A stretch of 34,682 nucleotides of DNA from Akkermansiaceae bacterium (GTDB lineage: Bacteria; Verrucomicrobiota; Verrucomicrobiia; Verrucomicrobiales; Akkermansiaceae): contig CAIKHZ010000306.1 in NCBI GenBank assembly GCA_903827375.1, positions 1 through 34,682 on the forward strand, read 5' to 3'. The first letter of the stretch is position 1; every line of letters begins with the position of its first letter. Made by a program: the position numbers and the translations under genes. Shown in pieces: positions 8,579 to 18,106 of this stretch. The notes under the pieces were generated by a model. The model had not been told where the DNA came from and did not search any database. It was given only the letters and a program-made list of their open reading frames with translations.

Positions 8579-11500
8579 ATGCCAGCATCCCATCGGCTCA
8601 CCATTGCACCCCCGCTTCCGGCAACTGGAGCCGGCCGCGGCTTCGCGCTGGTGATTACTCTCGCCTTGATGGTCCTCCTCACGCTGCTGGTGGTCGGATT
8701 GCTCGGGCTCTCCGCCATTTCCCTGCGCAGCTCCCGCCAAGCCCAGGATCTGGCTGTGGCTCAATCCAATGCCCGCTTGGCCATGATGCTCGCCCTTGGC
8801 GAAATTCAGACGGCACTCGGCCCGGATAAACGAGTATCGGCAGACGCCTCCGCCGTGATTGCCACCGCCAAGCAAGCCCACTTGACCGGTGCATGGGATT
8901 CATGGCGCTGGGATCCCGCCAAATCCTCGGCCCCAGCCTACGGCGAAAAAGGCGCGAAATTCCGCCGCTGGCTGGTATCCACCGCCGATCCCGCCTCGGC
9001 GAAAAATTTTGGGTTGCCAGCGGCCGATTCCGTCGGCGAGGGGGTTGAGTTGGTTGGCACGCTGAGCAACCGGGGTGTAGCCAACTCGGTGCGGGCCGCC
9101 ACCATCGCCATCAGTGAGCCCAAGCGAACTGGGGGTGCCGCTTGGGCGGTTTTCGATGAAAGCGCGAAGGCTGCCATCGACATGGGAGATCCCGCTAAAG
9201 CGCCTGTCCTCGGTGAGGAAGTCGCCTCCCGCAACGCGCCTAACCGGTTTCGTGCAGACTCCGTAGATCCGCTCAAGCTTGCCAGTCTGAAAGCCCCTAA
9301 AAACCTGGTCACCCTGGAAACTGCGGTGATTCCCGCCGGCCCGACCAAGGCTCCGGAATTACGCAAACGCTTCCACGACTTCACCACTGCCTCGCTTGGA
9401 TTGCTCACCGACACCGCCAATGGCGGCCTCAAGACGGACCTCACATCGCTGTTTGAGGCACCGTCATTTCCCAGCGCCTCGTTTCCCTCTCTAACACTCT
9501 ACTCCAGCCCATCGACGGCGGCTCCGCGCTGGAGCTATCTGTACGATCACTACCGCAAGTACAAGGCCGTGACCACGGCCTCTGCCACCGCTGGCACCCC
9601 CATCTACACTCCGAGTGTGGCCGAGCTTGCGGTCACGTCCACTGGCATCGACCCGTCGCCGCAAAAGGAGCGCCTCTTGCCGGTCATCGCCAAGATGCAG
9701 ATTGTTTTCTCAATTGCTTCGCACCACGCCCACATCACCGACCGGGTGGCATTTATGGACACCCAGGGCGTGCCGAAGGGCAACTCGCAGCATGCCGTGC
9801 CGCACTTTGTTTACGAGCCGGTCGTTACCCTGTTCAATCCCTACGACGTGGAGCTCGACCTCAGGAAATTGCGCATTCGCATCTGGGACCCGCCCGTCGG
9901 CGTGCGCTTCGCTAAAATCAGTCAGGAAAAGGGCATTGGCTGGTATCGGCCTGATGCCTCTGGCGGCGGCGAATTCCAAGGCTTGGCCCGCTTGAACATC
10001 GCCAACGAGCACAACCCATCCGCTCGAAGGTCATACACGCTCATTCTAAGCGACGGCACCAGTGAGGCAGCAGCCTCCAGCTTGCACCTGCAACCGGGCG
10101 AGGTTAAAGTCTTCTCCAGCCGTGTGGAAAACGCTTGGTGCTGGGGGTTCGAGTGCGCCAATATGTGGGCACCACGCTCGTTCTTCGACTGGAACGCCGG
10201 CACTGACTTCGGCAATATCGATAACCGCACGGCCAATCGCATGGGCGTCGAGGCCGTGCCCGGTTGGGACCTGCGTGCCGGGATCCAAACCGACCACATG
10301 AGCTACAGCGACGCGCGTCCGGCGGCCACCCTTTATGATTTTGAACGATTGCCTGGTGGCCCCGGCGGTGGTTTCGTTTCGATCCGAATCACTGATGAGA
10401 TCCAGATTGACATGCAGCCGCAGCGGGCTACCGGGAGTGACACCACGGTGCCGGACTTTCAGGTGGATGTGCTTGCCGGAAACACTGAGGACGTGACCAA
10501 GGATATTTTGCGCTCCTATCGCTTCCGCTTCGCCAATCCCGTCGCCGAAATCAGCCAAAATCCAAAAAGCCCCATCATCAGCCGCAAGTTTCGGGTCTCG
10601 CAAACCCTTCAGGAATGGAACGATAAGAGCGTTGGTGGCAAAAAGCCCATCGCGATGTTGGAAATGACCGCCCACACCACCCACGACCCTCTCGACGATA
10701 GCAAAGCATGGATCTATAACAACCCGGTGATGGAAGGTGCCGAGCAGAAATCCGCCATCGTCGGTGCCGCAAATCAAAGCTATGATGTTCGATTGATTGA
10801 GCTCACCGGTTGGTCGAGTTTTCCGATCATCGAGTGGGATGCGACGAAGGGGCCCGGCTTCGGCCGCGGCTATTTTGGCGCGAGCCGTAGCTCGAGTGAA
10901 GGGGTGACGAACGTGCCGATGGTCCGTGTGCCAGTGGCACCGGCGGCGTCCCTCGGCGATCTCATCCCCACCAATCTAGTCGCCAGTTCGCTGCTGCCGC
11001 GTGTCGTCCACCCGTTTGGCAATTCCCGGGCACATCCCTTGCTGCCAGCCGGCCAAGTCTCTCGAGCTCTCGATAATGCCATGGCCCTCGACCATTCGTA
11101 CTACCTCAACGACACACTCTGGGACCGCTATTATTTTTCATCCGTGGCAGCCTACTCCAATGGCGTGCTCACCGCCAAACGCAGCCGCCATGACGTCCTC
11201 GAAGGTATCCTCGACGGCACTCAACCAGCCCTCAACACCCGCCTCCGACCTGCCGTTACCCCCGGCGATGCAGCCCAGCTCGCCACCCAAATCGATGGCT
11301 GGAATGATACCGATCGCTCTAAAAAGCTTGCCAGCCAGCTGGCCGTGAGTGGTCCGTTCAATCTCAACTCAACCTCTGTCGATGCCTGGCGTGCGGTGTT
11401 AGCTTCGTTGCGAGACCGCGCTGTCAACGCCTGGAAAAACCGCCCAACCCTCAACCCGGATGCCACCCCCTTCGTCCGCATGGCCCTGCCGCTCACCGGT

Positions 11501-12148
11501 GCCAATGACACCAGCGCCAACGTCAATGTCCTTGGCCAAATTCGCTGGGCCGGTTACCGCAGCCTCACAGACTATCAGATCGAAACCCTTGCCACTGCCA
11601 TTGTGGTGGAAATCAAGAAGCGCGGAGCCGAGGACAAGGCCCCGCCTTTGACCCTAGCAGAATTCATCAACCGGCGTCCCGGCTCTGCCGACGGCCTGCA
11701 TTGTCTCGCAGGCATTTTGCAGACAGCCATCGACAAATCGGGTGTCAACACCGCCAATCATGCCATGGACTCCAAGCTCATTGACGTCGCCAATATCGCC
11801 AGTTCCCGCAAGCTCGGTGCCGTCAATCTCACCGCAATGAACGGTTTTACCGGCGAAGGTTCACCTCCCATTCTCACCCAAGGGGACCTGTTAACCGGCT
11901 TGGCTCCCATCGCCACAGTGCGCGGCGATACCTTCAAAATCCGTGCTTACGGAGAAGCTACTAACAGTGCGGGTGTGATCCAAGCCCGTGCATGGTGCGA
12001 GGCCGTGGTTCAGCGACTGCCCGAGTTTGTAGATTCTGCCGATGCCCCGGAAACGGCCACCACCAGCCTTAGCCGCCCCATGAACCAAGCCTTCGGCCGC
12101 CGCTTCCGAATCGTTGCCTTTCGCTGGCTCAACCCCAAGGAATTTTAA
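8579..12148 (+). CDS. Verru_Chthon cassette protein A family (copy 1)
   Basis: A 1189-aa protein. Gly21 followed by FALVITLALMVLL begins a roughly 25-residue hydrophobic helix that resembles the prepilin-type leader of GspK/PilX-like minor pseudopilins. A family block follows (NARLAMMLALGEIQTALGPD, residues 65-83). The long remainder is expected outside the cytoplasm. The C-terminal third has DDT/GDTFKIRAYGEA and ARAWCEA blocks and ends in FRWLNPKEF, matching the second copy at 20338-23964 throughout. The TIGRFAM family is known from multi-gene cassettes in Verrucomicrobium and Chthoniobacter; its function is not established. The usual short pilin-like cassette members (B, C, D) are not present here; instead a secreted protein lies 6 nt downstream. 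The start ATG is preceded by AAAACCC rather than a Shine-Dalgarno. Confidence 0.85.
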   Translation: MPASHRLTIAPPLPATGAGRGFALVITLALMVLLTLLVVGLLGLSAISLRSSRQAQDLAVAQSNARLAMMLALGEIQTALGPDKRVSADASAVIATAKQAHLTGAWDSWRWDPAKSSAPAYGEKGAKFRRWLVSTADPASAKNFGLPAADSVGEGVELVGTLSNRGVANSVRAATIAISEPKRTGGAAWAVFDESAKAAIDMGDPAKAPVLGEEVASRNAPNRFRADSVDPLKLASLKAPKNLVTLETAVIPAGPTKAPELRKRFHDFTTASLGLLTDTANGGLKTDLTSLFEAPSFPSASFPSLTLYSSPSTAAPRWSYLYDHYRKYKAVTTASATAGTPIYTPSVAELAVTSTGIDPSPQKERLLPVIAKMQIVFSIASHHAHITDRVAFMDTQGVPKGNSQHAVPHFVYEPVVTLFNPYDVELDLRKLRIRIWDPPVGVRFAKISQEKGIGWYRPDASGGGEFQGLARLNIANEHNPSARRSYTLILSDGTSEAAASSLHLQPGEVKVFSSRVENAWCWGFECANMWAPRSFFDWNAGTDFGNIDNRTANRMGVEAVPGWDLRAGIQTDHMSYSDARPAATLYDFERLPGGPGGGFVSIRITDEIQIDMQPQRATGSDTTVPDFQVDVLAGNTEDVTKDILRSYRFRFANPVAEISQNPKSPIISRKFRVSQTLQEWNDKSVGGKKPIAMLEMTAHTTHDPLDDSKAWIYNNPVMEGAEQKSAIVGAANQSYDVRLIELTGWSSFPIIEWDATKGPGFGRGYFGASRSSSEGVTNVPMVRVPVAPAASLGDLIPTNLVASSLLPRVVHPFGNSRAHPLLPAGQVSRALDNAMALDHSYYLNDTLWDRYYFSSVAAYSNGVLTAKRSRHDVLEGILDGTQPALNTRLRPAVTPGDAAQLATQIDGWNDTDRSKKLASQLAVSGPFNLNSTSVDAWRAVLASLRDRAVNAWKNRPTLNPDATPFVRMALPLTGANDTSANVNVLGQIRWAGYRSLTDYQIETLATAIVVEIKKRGAEDKAPPLTLAEFINRRPGSADGLHCLAGILQTAIDKSGVNTANHAMDSKLIDVANIASSRKLGAVNLTAMNGFTGEGSPPILTQGDLLTGLAPIATVRGDTFKIRAYGEATNSAGVIQARAWCEAVVQRLPEFVDSADAPETATTSLSRPMNQAFGRRFRIVAFRWLNPKEF

Positions 12149-12154
12149 TATCAC

Positions 12155-13006
12155 ATGACCCACCGAGCCCTGCTTTTTATCGTTCCCGCCGTCCTCGCCT
12201 CCCTGCTCCAGCCAGCCGCAGCCCAAGAAAAATCCTCGTTCCAAGCCGAAATCCGCTTGCTCGCCTTCCAGCCCGACCAGGCGGTTGACGAGGCCTACGC
12301 CCACGATCCCGCAGTGCCCGAGCCAGCCGCAGCTACGGCCCTTGGCATCAAAGTGCCAGTCAAAAGCTATCTGAATCACGAGTTCTCCATCGTGCGTTTG
12401 ACTGGACAGCGAATCGTTCTGACGACTCAGGCGGAGCACGCTTCGCTCACCCGTCCTGATGAATTATTGGGTGAGGTTGCGTTGCCGGAGGGAGTTCGAT
12501 CCGCGATCCTGCTGTGCCTGCCGGCGGCCGTTGGTGAGAAGGCCCGCTTCCGGATTCTGGCCATCGACGACTCGAAGCGAGCCTTTCCTGCGGGCACCTT
12601 TCGCGTTTCTAACCTAAGCCCGCAACCCGTTCGGATTGTGCTTGAGGAAAAGACCTATCAATTTAATCCAGGTGAAATCAAGCTCATCACGGATCCGCCG
12701 GTGCGTGCGGGCAACCAATCCGGCATGAAGGCCTTCGCTTTTCACGACAACATCTGGCAACGCATCGGCTCGGGCATCTGGCCCCATCCCGGCCAAAACC
12801 GCGTCGTGCAAGTCCTCTTCACCAACCCCTCAACCGGTCAAGTCCAACTCCGCGCCTACGATGACGTCCCACCCCGCGACCCTGCTGCACCTGTGCGTCC
12901 CACTCCGCCAGCCCAGACAGCGCCGCCTGTGAAGACCCCGCCGCCTGGTAAGACCCCGCCGCCTGTGAAGACAGCCCCTCCGTCCACACGGGCTGCCAAG
13001 GGCTGA
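12155..13006 (+). CDS. Secreted partner of cassette protein A (copy 1), unnamed family
   Basis: A 283-aa protein with a Sec signal peptide (MTHRALLFIVPAV..., cleavage near AAAQ). I recognise no named domain. Residues about 65-230 read as a beta-rich domain and align block by block with the product of 19628-20335: a PV/PL segment before the first strand (SYLNHEFSIVRL), a strand ending in LCLP, the block FPAGTFRVSNLSPQPVRIV followed by NPGE, and a late VVQVLFTNPS strand. The C-terminus is an Ala/Pro/Lys tail with three repeats of PPxKTP type, probably an unstructured spacer or wall-contact segment. The 6-nt gap to protein A suggests co-transcription and translational coupling. It converges with xseA, with 2 nt between stops. 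Confidence 0.7.
   Translation: MTHRALLFIVPAVLASLLQPAAAQEKSSFQAEIRLLAFQPDQAVDEAYAHDPAVPEPAAATALGIKVPVKSYLNHEFSIVRLTGQRIVLTTQAEHASLTRPDELLGEVALPEGVRSAILLCLPAAVGEKARFRILAIDDSKRAFPAGTFRVSNLSPQPVRIVLEEKTYQFNPGEIKLITDPPVRAGNQSGMKAFAFHDNIWQRIGSGIWPHPGQNRVVQVLFTNPSTGQVQLRAYDDVPPRDPAAPVRPTPPAQTAPPVKTPPPGKTPPPVKTAPPSTRAAKG
12923..12976 (+). repeat. Three 18-bp tandem repeats coding a Pro/Lys tail
   Basis: Three consecutive 18-nt units (12923-12940, 12941-12958, 12959-12976) of the form CCGCCTGTGAAGACCCCG with a few changes encode a repeated PP(V/G)KTP motif. Such repeats can vary in number between strains by slippage. Confidence 0.75.
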
Positions 13007-13008
13007 GC

Positions 13009-14442
13009 CTAGCGACCCTCGGCGTCCATCACCCGGCTTGCGACTTGCCCGTCGGCAAATTTTGTGCGCAACACGTCACCGGGCCGAAGTGCTGCAACCG
13101 ATCGGGCGATCCGGCCGTCCGGGCCTAGGGTGATGGAAAACCCGCGTTGGAAAGTTGACTCCGGTCCGAGGGTTCGCAGCAGACCCCGTTGATGCACGAG
13201 TCGTTCGTGGTGACGCTGCAGGGCTACTTGGGCGAGTCGCTCGAGACGCTGGCGCTGGTTGGCAAGGGATTCGAAGCGGCGTTCGAGCACGCGTGCCGGG
13301 TGTTGAGACCGATGGCGGAGTCGCAGTTCGTTGAGGCGAATCGTGAAAGATTCGAGATTTCCGCGCAGAGATTGGGTTAGGGCGGCGCGCAGGGAATCAA
13401 CCCGCTGCATCGGCTCGCGCATGAGTTTTTCCCCGTCGCGTTGAAGTACGCCGCGCTTGAGGCCGTCGAGCAGCGCTTGCGCCCGAGCCACGCGTTCAGC
13501 CATCATCCGGGCCAGACGACGGCGGGTTTGCACCAGGCGCGCCTGCAATTCCGCCCCATCCGGCACCGCCAACTCTGCAGCAGCACTGGGGGTGGGTGCC
13601 CTTAGGTCGGCCACAAAGTCGGCTATCGTGAAGTCGATTTCATGGCCCACCGCTGAAATGACCGGCAGCGGACAAGCTGCAATCGCCCGCGCCACAATCT
13701 CCTCGTTGAAACACCACAAGTCTTCTAGCGAACCGCCGCCGCGTCCGACAATCAAGAGGTCACAGCGTGGATACCCAAACGACTCAGCACGGCCCAATTT
13801 GTCGATGGCTGCCGCAATCTCCCGTTCCGCGCCTCGCCCCTGAACCCGCACCGGCAGTAGCACCGGTTGCACCCATGGCGCGCGGCGCTGCAAAATGTTG
13901 AGAATGTCGCGAATCGCCGCACCCGTGTCCGACGTGACAATGCCGATAACCCTGGGAAATGTCGGCAGCGGCCGCTTGCTCGACGTCTCAAACAATCCCT
14001 CAGCTTGCAATTTGCGTTTGAGCGCCTCGAATCGAGCCTGCAAGTCGCCAACACCGGCCGGCTCCGCTCTCAGCACAATGAGCTGCAACTGGCAGCGCGC
14101 TTCATAGACGCTGGCCTCGGCAAACACTCGCACTTGGGCACCATCCCGCAGTGAGGCGGCCCCCGGTCGTTTGGCGGCTCCAAACATCGCGCATTGAATT
14201 TGCGCTCCTTCGTCCTTCAGCGAAAAGTACCAGTGGCCGCTGCCTTGTTTTTTCAAATTAGAGACTTCCCCCTCGACCCACAGTTCACCCACCTTGGATT
14301 CCAGAGCATGCTTCATTTGTCGAAGCAATTGCGTCACACTCAGCGCCTTGGGCGCGCTCGGTTGGGGAGGAGAAAACAGGTCCACGCCCGAAACTTCGCA
14401 GACCCTCAGCAAAGATCGAGTCGGAAATTTCGGCGACCTCAC
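13009..14442 (-). CDS. xseA: Exodeoxyribonuclease VII large subunit
   Basis: A 477-aa cytoplasmic nuclease subunit. With the small subunit XseB it degrades single-stranded DNA to oligonucleotides. An N-terminal OB-fold (about 33-130, with LWVEGEVSNLKKQGSGHWYFSLKD) is followed by the catalytic domain with VIGIVTSDTGAAIRDIL (165-181), VGRGGGSLEDLW (232-243) and AVGHEIDFTIADFVADLRAPTPSAAAEL, all family hallmarks. A coiled-coil region follows, then a C-terminal RGFSI block. The first 20 residues are unusual, and a GTG at residue 20 could be the true start. No xseB candidate lies next to it. Confidence 0.93.
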   Translation of the reverse strand: MRSPKFPTRSLLRVCEVSGVDLFSPPQPSAPKALSVTQLLRQMKHALESKVGELWVEGEVSNLKKQGSGHWYFSLKDEGAQIQCAMFGAAKRPGAASLRDGAQVRVFAEASVYEARCQLQLIVLRAEPAGVGDLQARFEALKRKLQAEGLFETSSKRPLPTFPRVIGIVTSDTGAAIRDILNILQRRAPWVQPVLLPVRVQGRGAEREIAAAIDKLGRAESFGYPRCDLLIVGRGGGSLEDLWCFNEEIVARAIAACPLPVISAVGHEIDFTIADFVADLRAPTPSAAAELAVPDGAELQARLVQTRRRLARMMAERVARAQALLDGLKRGVLQRDGEKLMREPMQRVDSLRAALTQSLRGNLESFTIRLNELRLRHRSQHPARVLERRFESLANQRQRLERLAQVALQRHHERLVHQRGLLRTLGPESTFQRGFSITLGPDGRIARSVAALRPGDVLRTKFADGQVASRVMDAEGR

Positions 14443-14675
14443 ACTTTCGCAGCAGGCTATGGTTGCCCGGTGACAGGTGAACCGTATGGATCTTGCGCTG
14501 AAGAGTTCAATCGCCAGCAGCCAGTCACTGGGTCCATGGTGCCCAGAAAATCAAAATCTAGCTGCCAACTTGTTTGAACACCCCCAAAATACCCGGTTGC
14601 ACAGCGTCAATCCGGCGTTTAAGCTCCGCGCGTCCTAAGCCCAAGTGAGTTTTTAAAATCGATTGACCTTCAACT

Positions 14676-16610
14676 ATGAATCTACCAAACCCGAATTTTT
14701 CGCTGGTGTTTTTGCGTCGGCTTGTTAGTGGCATGGCGCTGGTGTCGCCTCTGGCGGCACCTTTGGAGGCGGCAGATTTTGTCCATGAGGTGGTGCCTAT
14801 TCTCAAGCAGCACTGTGCGGAGTGCCATACGGACATGAAACAGAAGGGCGGGTTGTCGTTCAATACGGAGGAATCGTTTCGCAAGGGCTCCAAGAACGGG
14901 CCGATCCTCGATACCGCGCATCCTGAAAAAAGCCTCATTCTCAAGGTGATCGTCAGCGAGGACGAGGAGGAACGGATGCCGCCCAAAGGCGCTCGCCTTA
15001 GCGCCAAGGAAGTCGGGTTGCTCAGGGATTGGGTTGTTAGCGGAGCCAAGTGGGAGCCAGGATTCGCCTTTAAAAAGCCGCCTTACGAGCCTCCACTGCG
15101 GCCGCGATCACCGGTGTTGCCCGCAGCTCTGGGCAATCGCAGCAACCCGATCGACCGCATCATCGATCACTACCTCGCTGAGAAAAAATTGCCCAGTCCA
15201 GCCCCCTTGGACGACGCCGCTTTTCTGCGCCGCGTCCACATCGACCTTGTCGGCCTGCTGCCGGACGTCGGTGAATTGCGGGCGTTTCTAGCGGATCCGG
15301 CGGCGGATAAGCGAGCGCGGGTGGTTGACGCTCTGTTAGCGAACAAGACGGCCTACGCTGAGCACTGGTTGAGTTTCTGGAATGACCTGCTGCGCAACGA
15401 TTACGTCGGCACTGGTTACATTGACGGTGGGCGCAAGCAGATCAGTGCTTGGCTCTATCAGGCGCTTCGCGACAACATGCCTTATGACGAATTTGTGCGC
15501 CAGTTAGTGGCACCGAGCCCAGCCACGGAAGGCTTTGCTAACGGCATCAAATGGCGTGGCAGCATCTCTGCCGGACAGATTCCGGCAATGCAGTACGCTC
15601 AGTCAGTCGGCCAAGCGTTTCTTGGCATCAACCTCAAGTGCGCCTCCTGCCACGATTCGTTCATCGATCGCTGGAAATTGAGCGAAACCTACGGTCTGGC
15701 AGCAATCTTCTCCGACGAACCCCTCGAAATCGTCCGCTGCGACAAACCCACCGGCAAACCCGCCGTCCCCGGTTGGTTGTTCCCCGAACTCGGCACCGTC
15801 GATGTCACCCGCCCCAAGGCCGAGCGTCTCAAGCAACTCGCCGCCCTCATCACCGACCCGAAAAACGGTCGCACCCCGCGCACCATCACAAACCGGCTGT
15901 GGCAGCGCCTGATGGGCCGTGGCGTCGTGCATCCGGTTGACGCCATGCAGTCCGCACCGTGGAGCGAGGATTTGTTGGATTTGCTGGGTTCCCATCTGAC
16001 GGAAAATCACTACGACCTGAAACAAACGCTTCGGCTGATTTGTTTGTCGCAGGCCTATCAATCTAAGGCGGAGTCGTTCTCGGAGTTGCCTCAAGAGGGC
16101 CGTTACGTCTATCAGGGGCCGCGACCCAAGCGCCTGACCGCTGAGGAACTCACCGATGCAATCTGGCAGATTTGTGGCAGTGCTCCGGCCAAGTTTGACG
16201 CTCCGGTAACCCGCCAGACCAGCGGCGAGGGCGCTGCGGCCAAGCCGCCCATGGTGCGTGCCGCCCTGTTGCAATCGGATTTGTTGATGCGCACGCTGGG
16301 CCGCCCCAACCGCGAGCAAATCGTCACCACCCGGCCGCTTGATCTGACGACCCTTGAGGCGATGGACCTCAACAACGGGGCGATTCTCGACAGTCGGCTG
16401 GCGGAGGGAGCCCAAGCGCTTGTGGCACGCAAGTTTGCCAGTTCCGCCGCGCTTGTCAGCTATCTGTGGCAGGCAGCGCTTGCTAGAGAACCTGGCGCAG
16501 ATGAACTGCAGGCCGCCGTCGCTTTGTTGGGCGAAAAGCCCGCAGTGAGCGCCATTCAGGATTTATTGTGGGGCGTGCTGATGCTGCCCGAGTTCCAGAT
16601 CATCCGTTAA
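14676..16610 (+). CDS. DUF1549/DUF1553 protein with N-terminal cytochrome c domain
   Basis: A 644-aa exported protein. The signal peptide ends near PLEAAD. The N-terminal planctomycete-type cytochrome c domain has the haem-binding CAECH (residues 47-51) and a likely axial Met in ERMPPKG (Met101). DUF1549 follows (about 160-350: RRVHIDLVGLLP, a block with AEHWLSFWNDLLRND, and a second CASCH at 322-326). DUF1553 forms the C-terminal half (ITNRLWQRLMGRGVVHPVDAM). At 644 residues it is shorter than many relatives, which often carry extra LamG or Ig modules. The family is widespread in Planctomycetota and Verrucomicrobiota, always next to a DUF1501 gene. A role in extracellular or periplasmic polysaccharide oxidation has been suggested but is not proven. 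It sits 26 nt upstream of the DUF1501 gene. Confidence 0.88.
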   Translation: MNLPNPNFSLVFLRRLVSGMALVSPLAAPLEAADFVHEVVPILKQHCAECHTDMKQKGGLSFNTEESFRKGSKNGPILDTAHPEKSLILKVIVSEDEEERMPPKGARLSAKEVGLLRDWVVSGAKWEPGFAFKKPPYEPPLRPRSPVLPAALGNRSNPIDRIIDHYLAEKKLPSPAPLDDAAFLRRVHIDLVGLLPDVGELRAFLADPAADKRARVVDALLANKTAYAEHWLSFWNDLLRNDYVGTGYIDGGRKQISAWLYQALRDNMPYDEFVRQLVAPSPATEGFANGIKWRGSISAGQIPAMQYAQSVGQAFLGINLKCASCHDSFIDRWKLSETYGLAAIFSDEPLEIVRCDKPTGKPAVPGWLFPELGTVDVTRPKAERLKQLAALITDPKNGRTPRTITNRLWQRLMGRGVVHPVDAMQSAPWSEDLLDLLGSHLTENHYDLKQTLRLICLSQAYQSKAESFSELPQEGRYVYQGPRPKRLTAEELTDAIWQICGSAPAKFDAPVTRQTSGEGAAAKPPMVRAALLQSDLLMRTLGRPNREQIVTTRPLDLTTLEAMDLNNGAILDSRLAEGAQALVARKFASSAALVSYLWQAALAREPGADELQAAVALLGEKPAVSAIQDLLWGVLMLPEFQIIR

Positions 16611-16636
16611 TTCATTCACCACCTCCTTCACCCGCC

Positions 16637-18082
16637 ATGCAACCCATCGATCTCGATCCCGCCCAACCGCGCCGGGATTTCCTCAAAAAACTCTCCGCCG
16701 CTTCACTCGCGGCGTTGATGGCCCGGGCTCCCCGAGCCGCCGCCGCAGAAGCTGTCCATCAGCCGACCGCCACCGCCGACGCCTGCATCCTGTTGTGGAT
16801 GGGTGGTGGCATGGCGGCTCCGGATACCTTCGATCCCAAGGCCTATCAGCCGTTCGTGAAGGGCGCTCCGGTGGCCAAAATGCTCTCCACCTTTCCGGCG
16901 ATCAACACCGCCGTGGATTCTATCAAAATTTGCCAGGGTCTGGAGAACATCGCCAAGGTGATGGACCGGGCGACGCTGATTCGTTCTGCCGTGCAACCCG
17001 ACCTCGGTTCAATCCTGCATTCCCGCCACCAATACCACTGGCACACCGGCTACGTGCCACCCCAGACGGTCGCCGCACCGCATCTGGGAGCTTGGATGGC
17101 AAAGGTGTTAGGCCCGCGCAATCCCGTCATTCCGGCATTCATCAACATCGGCCAGCGTCTCGAAGGTGTTGGTGAGTCCGAGGAACTCAAGGCGTTCACG
17201 ACCGGCGGTTTTTTTGGTTCGGAATTCGGGCCAATGAGCCTGCCGTTTCCTGAGGATGCCATGCTCGCTGTGCGTCCGCCCAAGGGCATGGATCCTGGTC
17301 GATTCGCCAATCGCCAGGCGTTTTTCAAAAAGCTAGTTGATCAGAACCCGCATCGAGATTTGATGTCAGATTACCAGCAGCAATCGATGCTGCGTGCTCT
17401 GGAAAACGCCCACCGCTTGCTTTCCTCGCCCGAAGCAAAGGTGTTTGATCTGGGGTTGGAAACCAAGGAAACCCGCGAGGCGTACGGCAACACTCGTTTT
17501 GGTCAGGGATGCTTGCTGGCCAGAAACCTAGTGGAACATGGCGCGCGCTTTGTCGAGGTGACCACCGAATATGTGCCATTTTTGCATTGGGACACCCATG
17601 CCGATGGTCACTCGGTGATGGAACAGATGCATCGGGAGATCGATTCTCCAATTGCCCGCCTCATCCTTGATCTGGAAGAGCGGAAATTGCTGGACAGGAC
17701 TCTGGTTGTCATCGCCTCCGAGTTTAGCCGCGATGCCCTGATCGAAGGCGTGCCCGGCTCCAACGCGCAGGACCAGTCCAATGCCAAATCCGACACCCTG
17801 GAGGAACCCAAACACTACGGGCTCCACCGGCATTTTACGGGCGGCACCTCGGTGGTCATGTTTGGCGGCGGCATGAAGCGCGGCTTCGTCTATGGCGCCA
17901 CCGCCGATGAACGGCCACTCATCGCTATCAAAAATCCGGTTTCGATTTCCGACCTACACGCCACCATCTTTACCGCCATGGGCATCAGCCCGAAAACCAT
18001 GTACGAGATCGAACAGCGGCCATTTTACGCCACTCTGGACGCCAAGGGTGTCGCCATCAAAGACGTCTTCGCGGCCGGTTGA
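16637..18082 (+). CDS. DUF1501 family protein, Tat-exported
   Basis: A 481-aa protein. The start at 16637 was chosen because it gives a twin-arginine signal (RRDFLKK, residues 12-18) followed by an Ala-rich helix and an AAAAEA cleavage region; an upstream in-frame start would overlap the previous gene. The mature protein is a DUF1501 (PF07394) domain of the alkaline phosphatase/sulfatase-like fold. Visible landmarks are LLWMGGGMAAPDTFDPK, HSRHQYHWHTGY and a C-terminal DLHATIFTAMGI block. Family members pair with DUF1549 proteins as here. The gap of 26 nt suggests one operon. The substrate is unknown; a secreted sulfatase- or phosphatase-like activity on polysaccharide is inference. Confidence 0.88.
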   Translation: MQPIDLDPAQPRRDFLKKLSAASLAALMARAPRAAAAEAVHQPTATADACILLWMGGGMAAPDTFDPKAYQPFVKGAPVAKMLSTFPAINTAVDSIKICQGLENIAKVMDRATLIRSAVQPDLGSILHSRHQYHWHTGYVPPQTVAAPHLGAWMAKVLGPRNPVIPAFINIGQRLEGVGESEELKAFTTGGFFGSEFGPMSLPFPEDAMLAVRPPKGMDPGRFANRQAFFKKLVDQNPHRDLMSDYQQQSMLRALENAHRLLSSPEAKVFDLGLETKETREAYGNTRFGQGCLLARNLVEHGARFVEVTTEYVPFLHWDTHADGHSVMEQMHREIDSPIARLILDLEERKLLDRTLVVIASEFSRDALIEGVPGSNAQDQSNAKSDTLEEPKHYGLHRHFTGGTSVVMFGGGMKRGFVYGATADERPLIAIKNPVSISDLHATIFTAMGISPKTMYEIEQRPFYATLDAKGVAIKDVFAAG

Positions 18083-18085
18083 GAG

Positions 18086-18106
18086 CGGGCTTGGTCGCTT
18101 GGCCCG
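18086..18106. terminator. Short hairpin between convergent genes
   Basis: CGGGC (18086-18090) and GCCCG (18102-18106) fill the 24-nt gap between the DUF1501 stop and the stop of the opposite membrane-protein gene. The stem is only 5 bp with no U-tract, so its use as a bidirectional terminator is uncertain. Confidence 0.3.

Noticed and set aside
12923-12976. CRISPR-like or regulatory repeat
   Set aside because: The 18-bp units are in frame and contiguous, without spacers; they simply code the Pro/Lys tail.
14443-14675. RNA gene or small gene between xseA and the DUF1549 gene
   Set aside because: No cloverleaf, hairpin series or convincing short frame was found.
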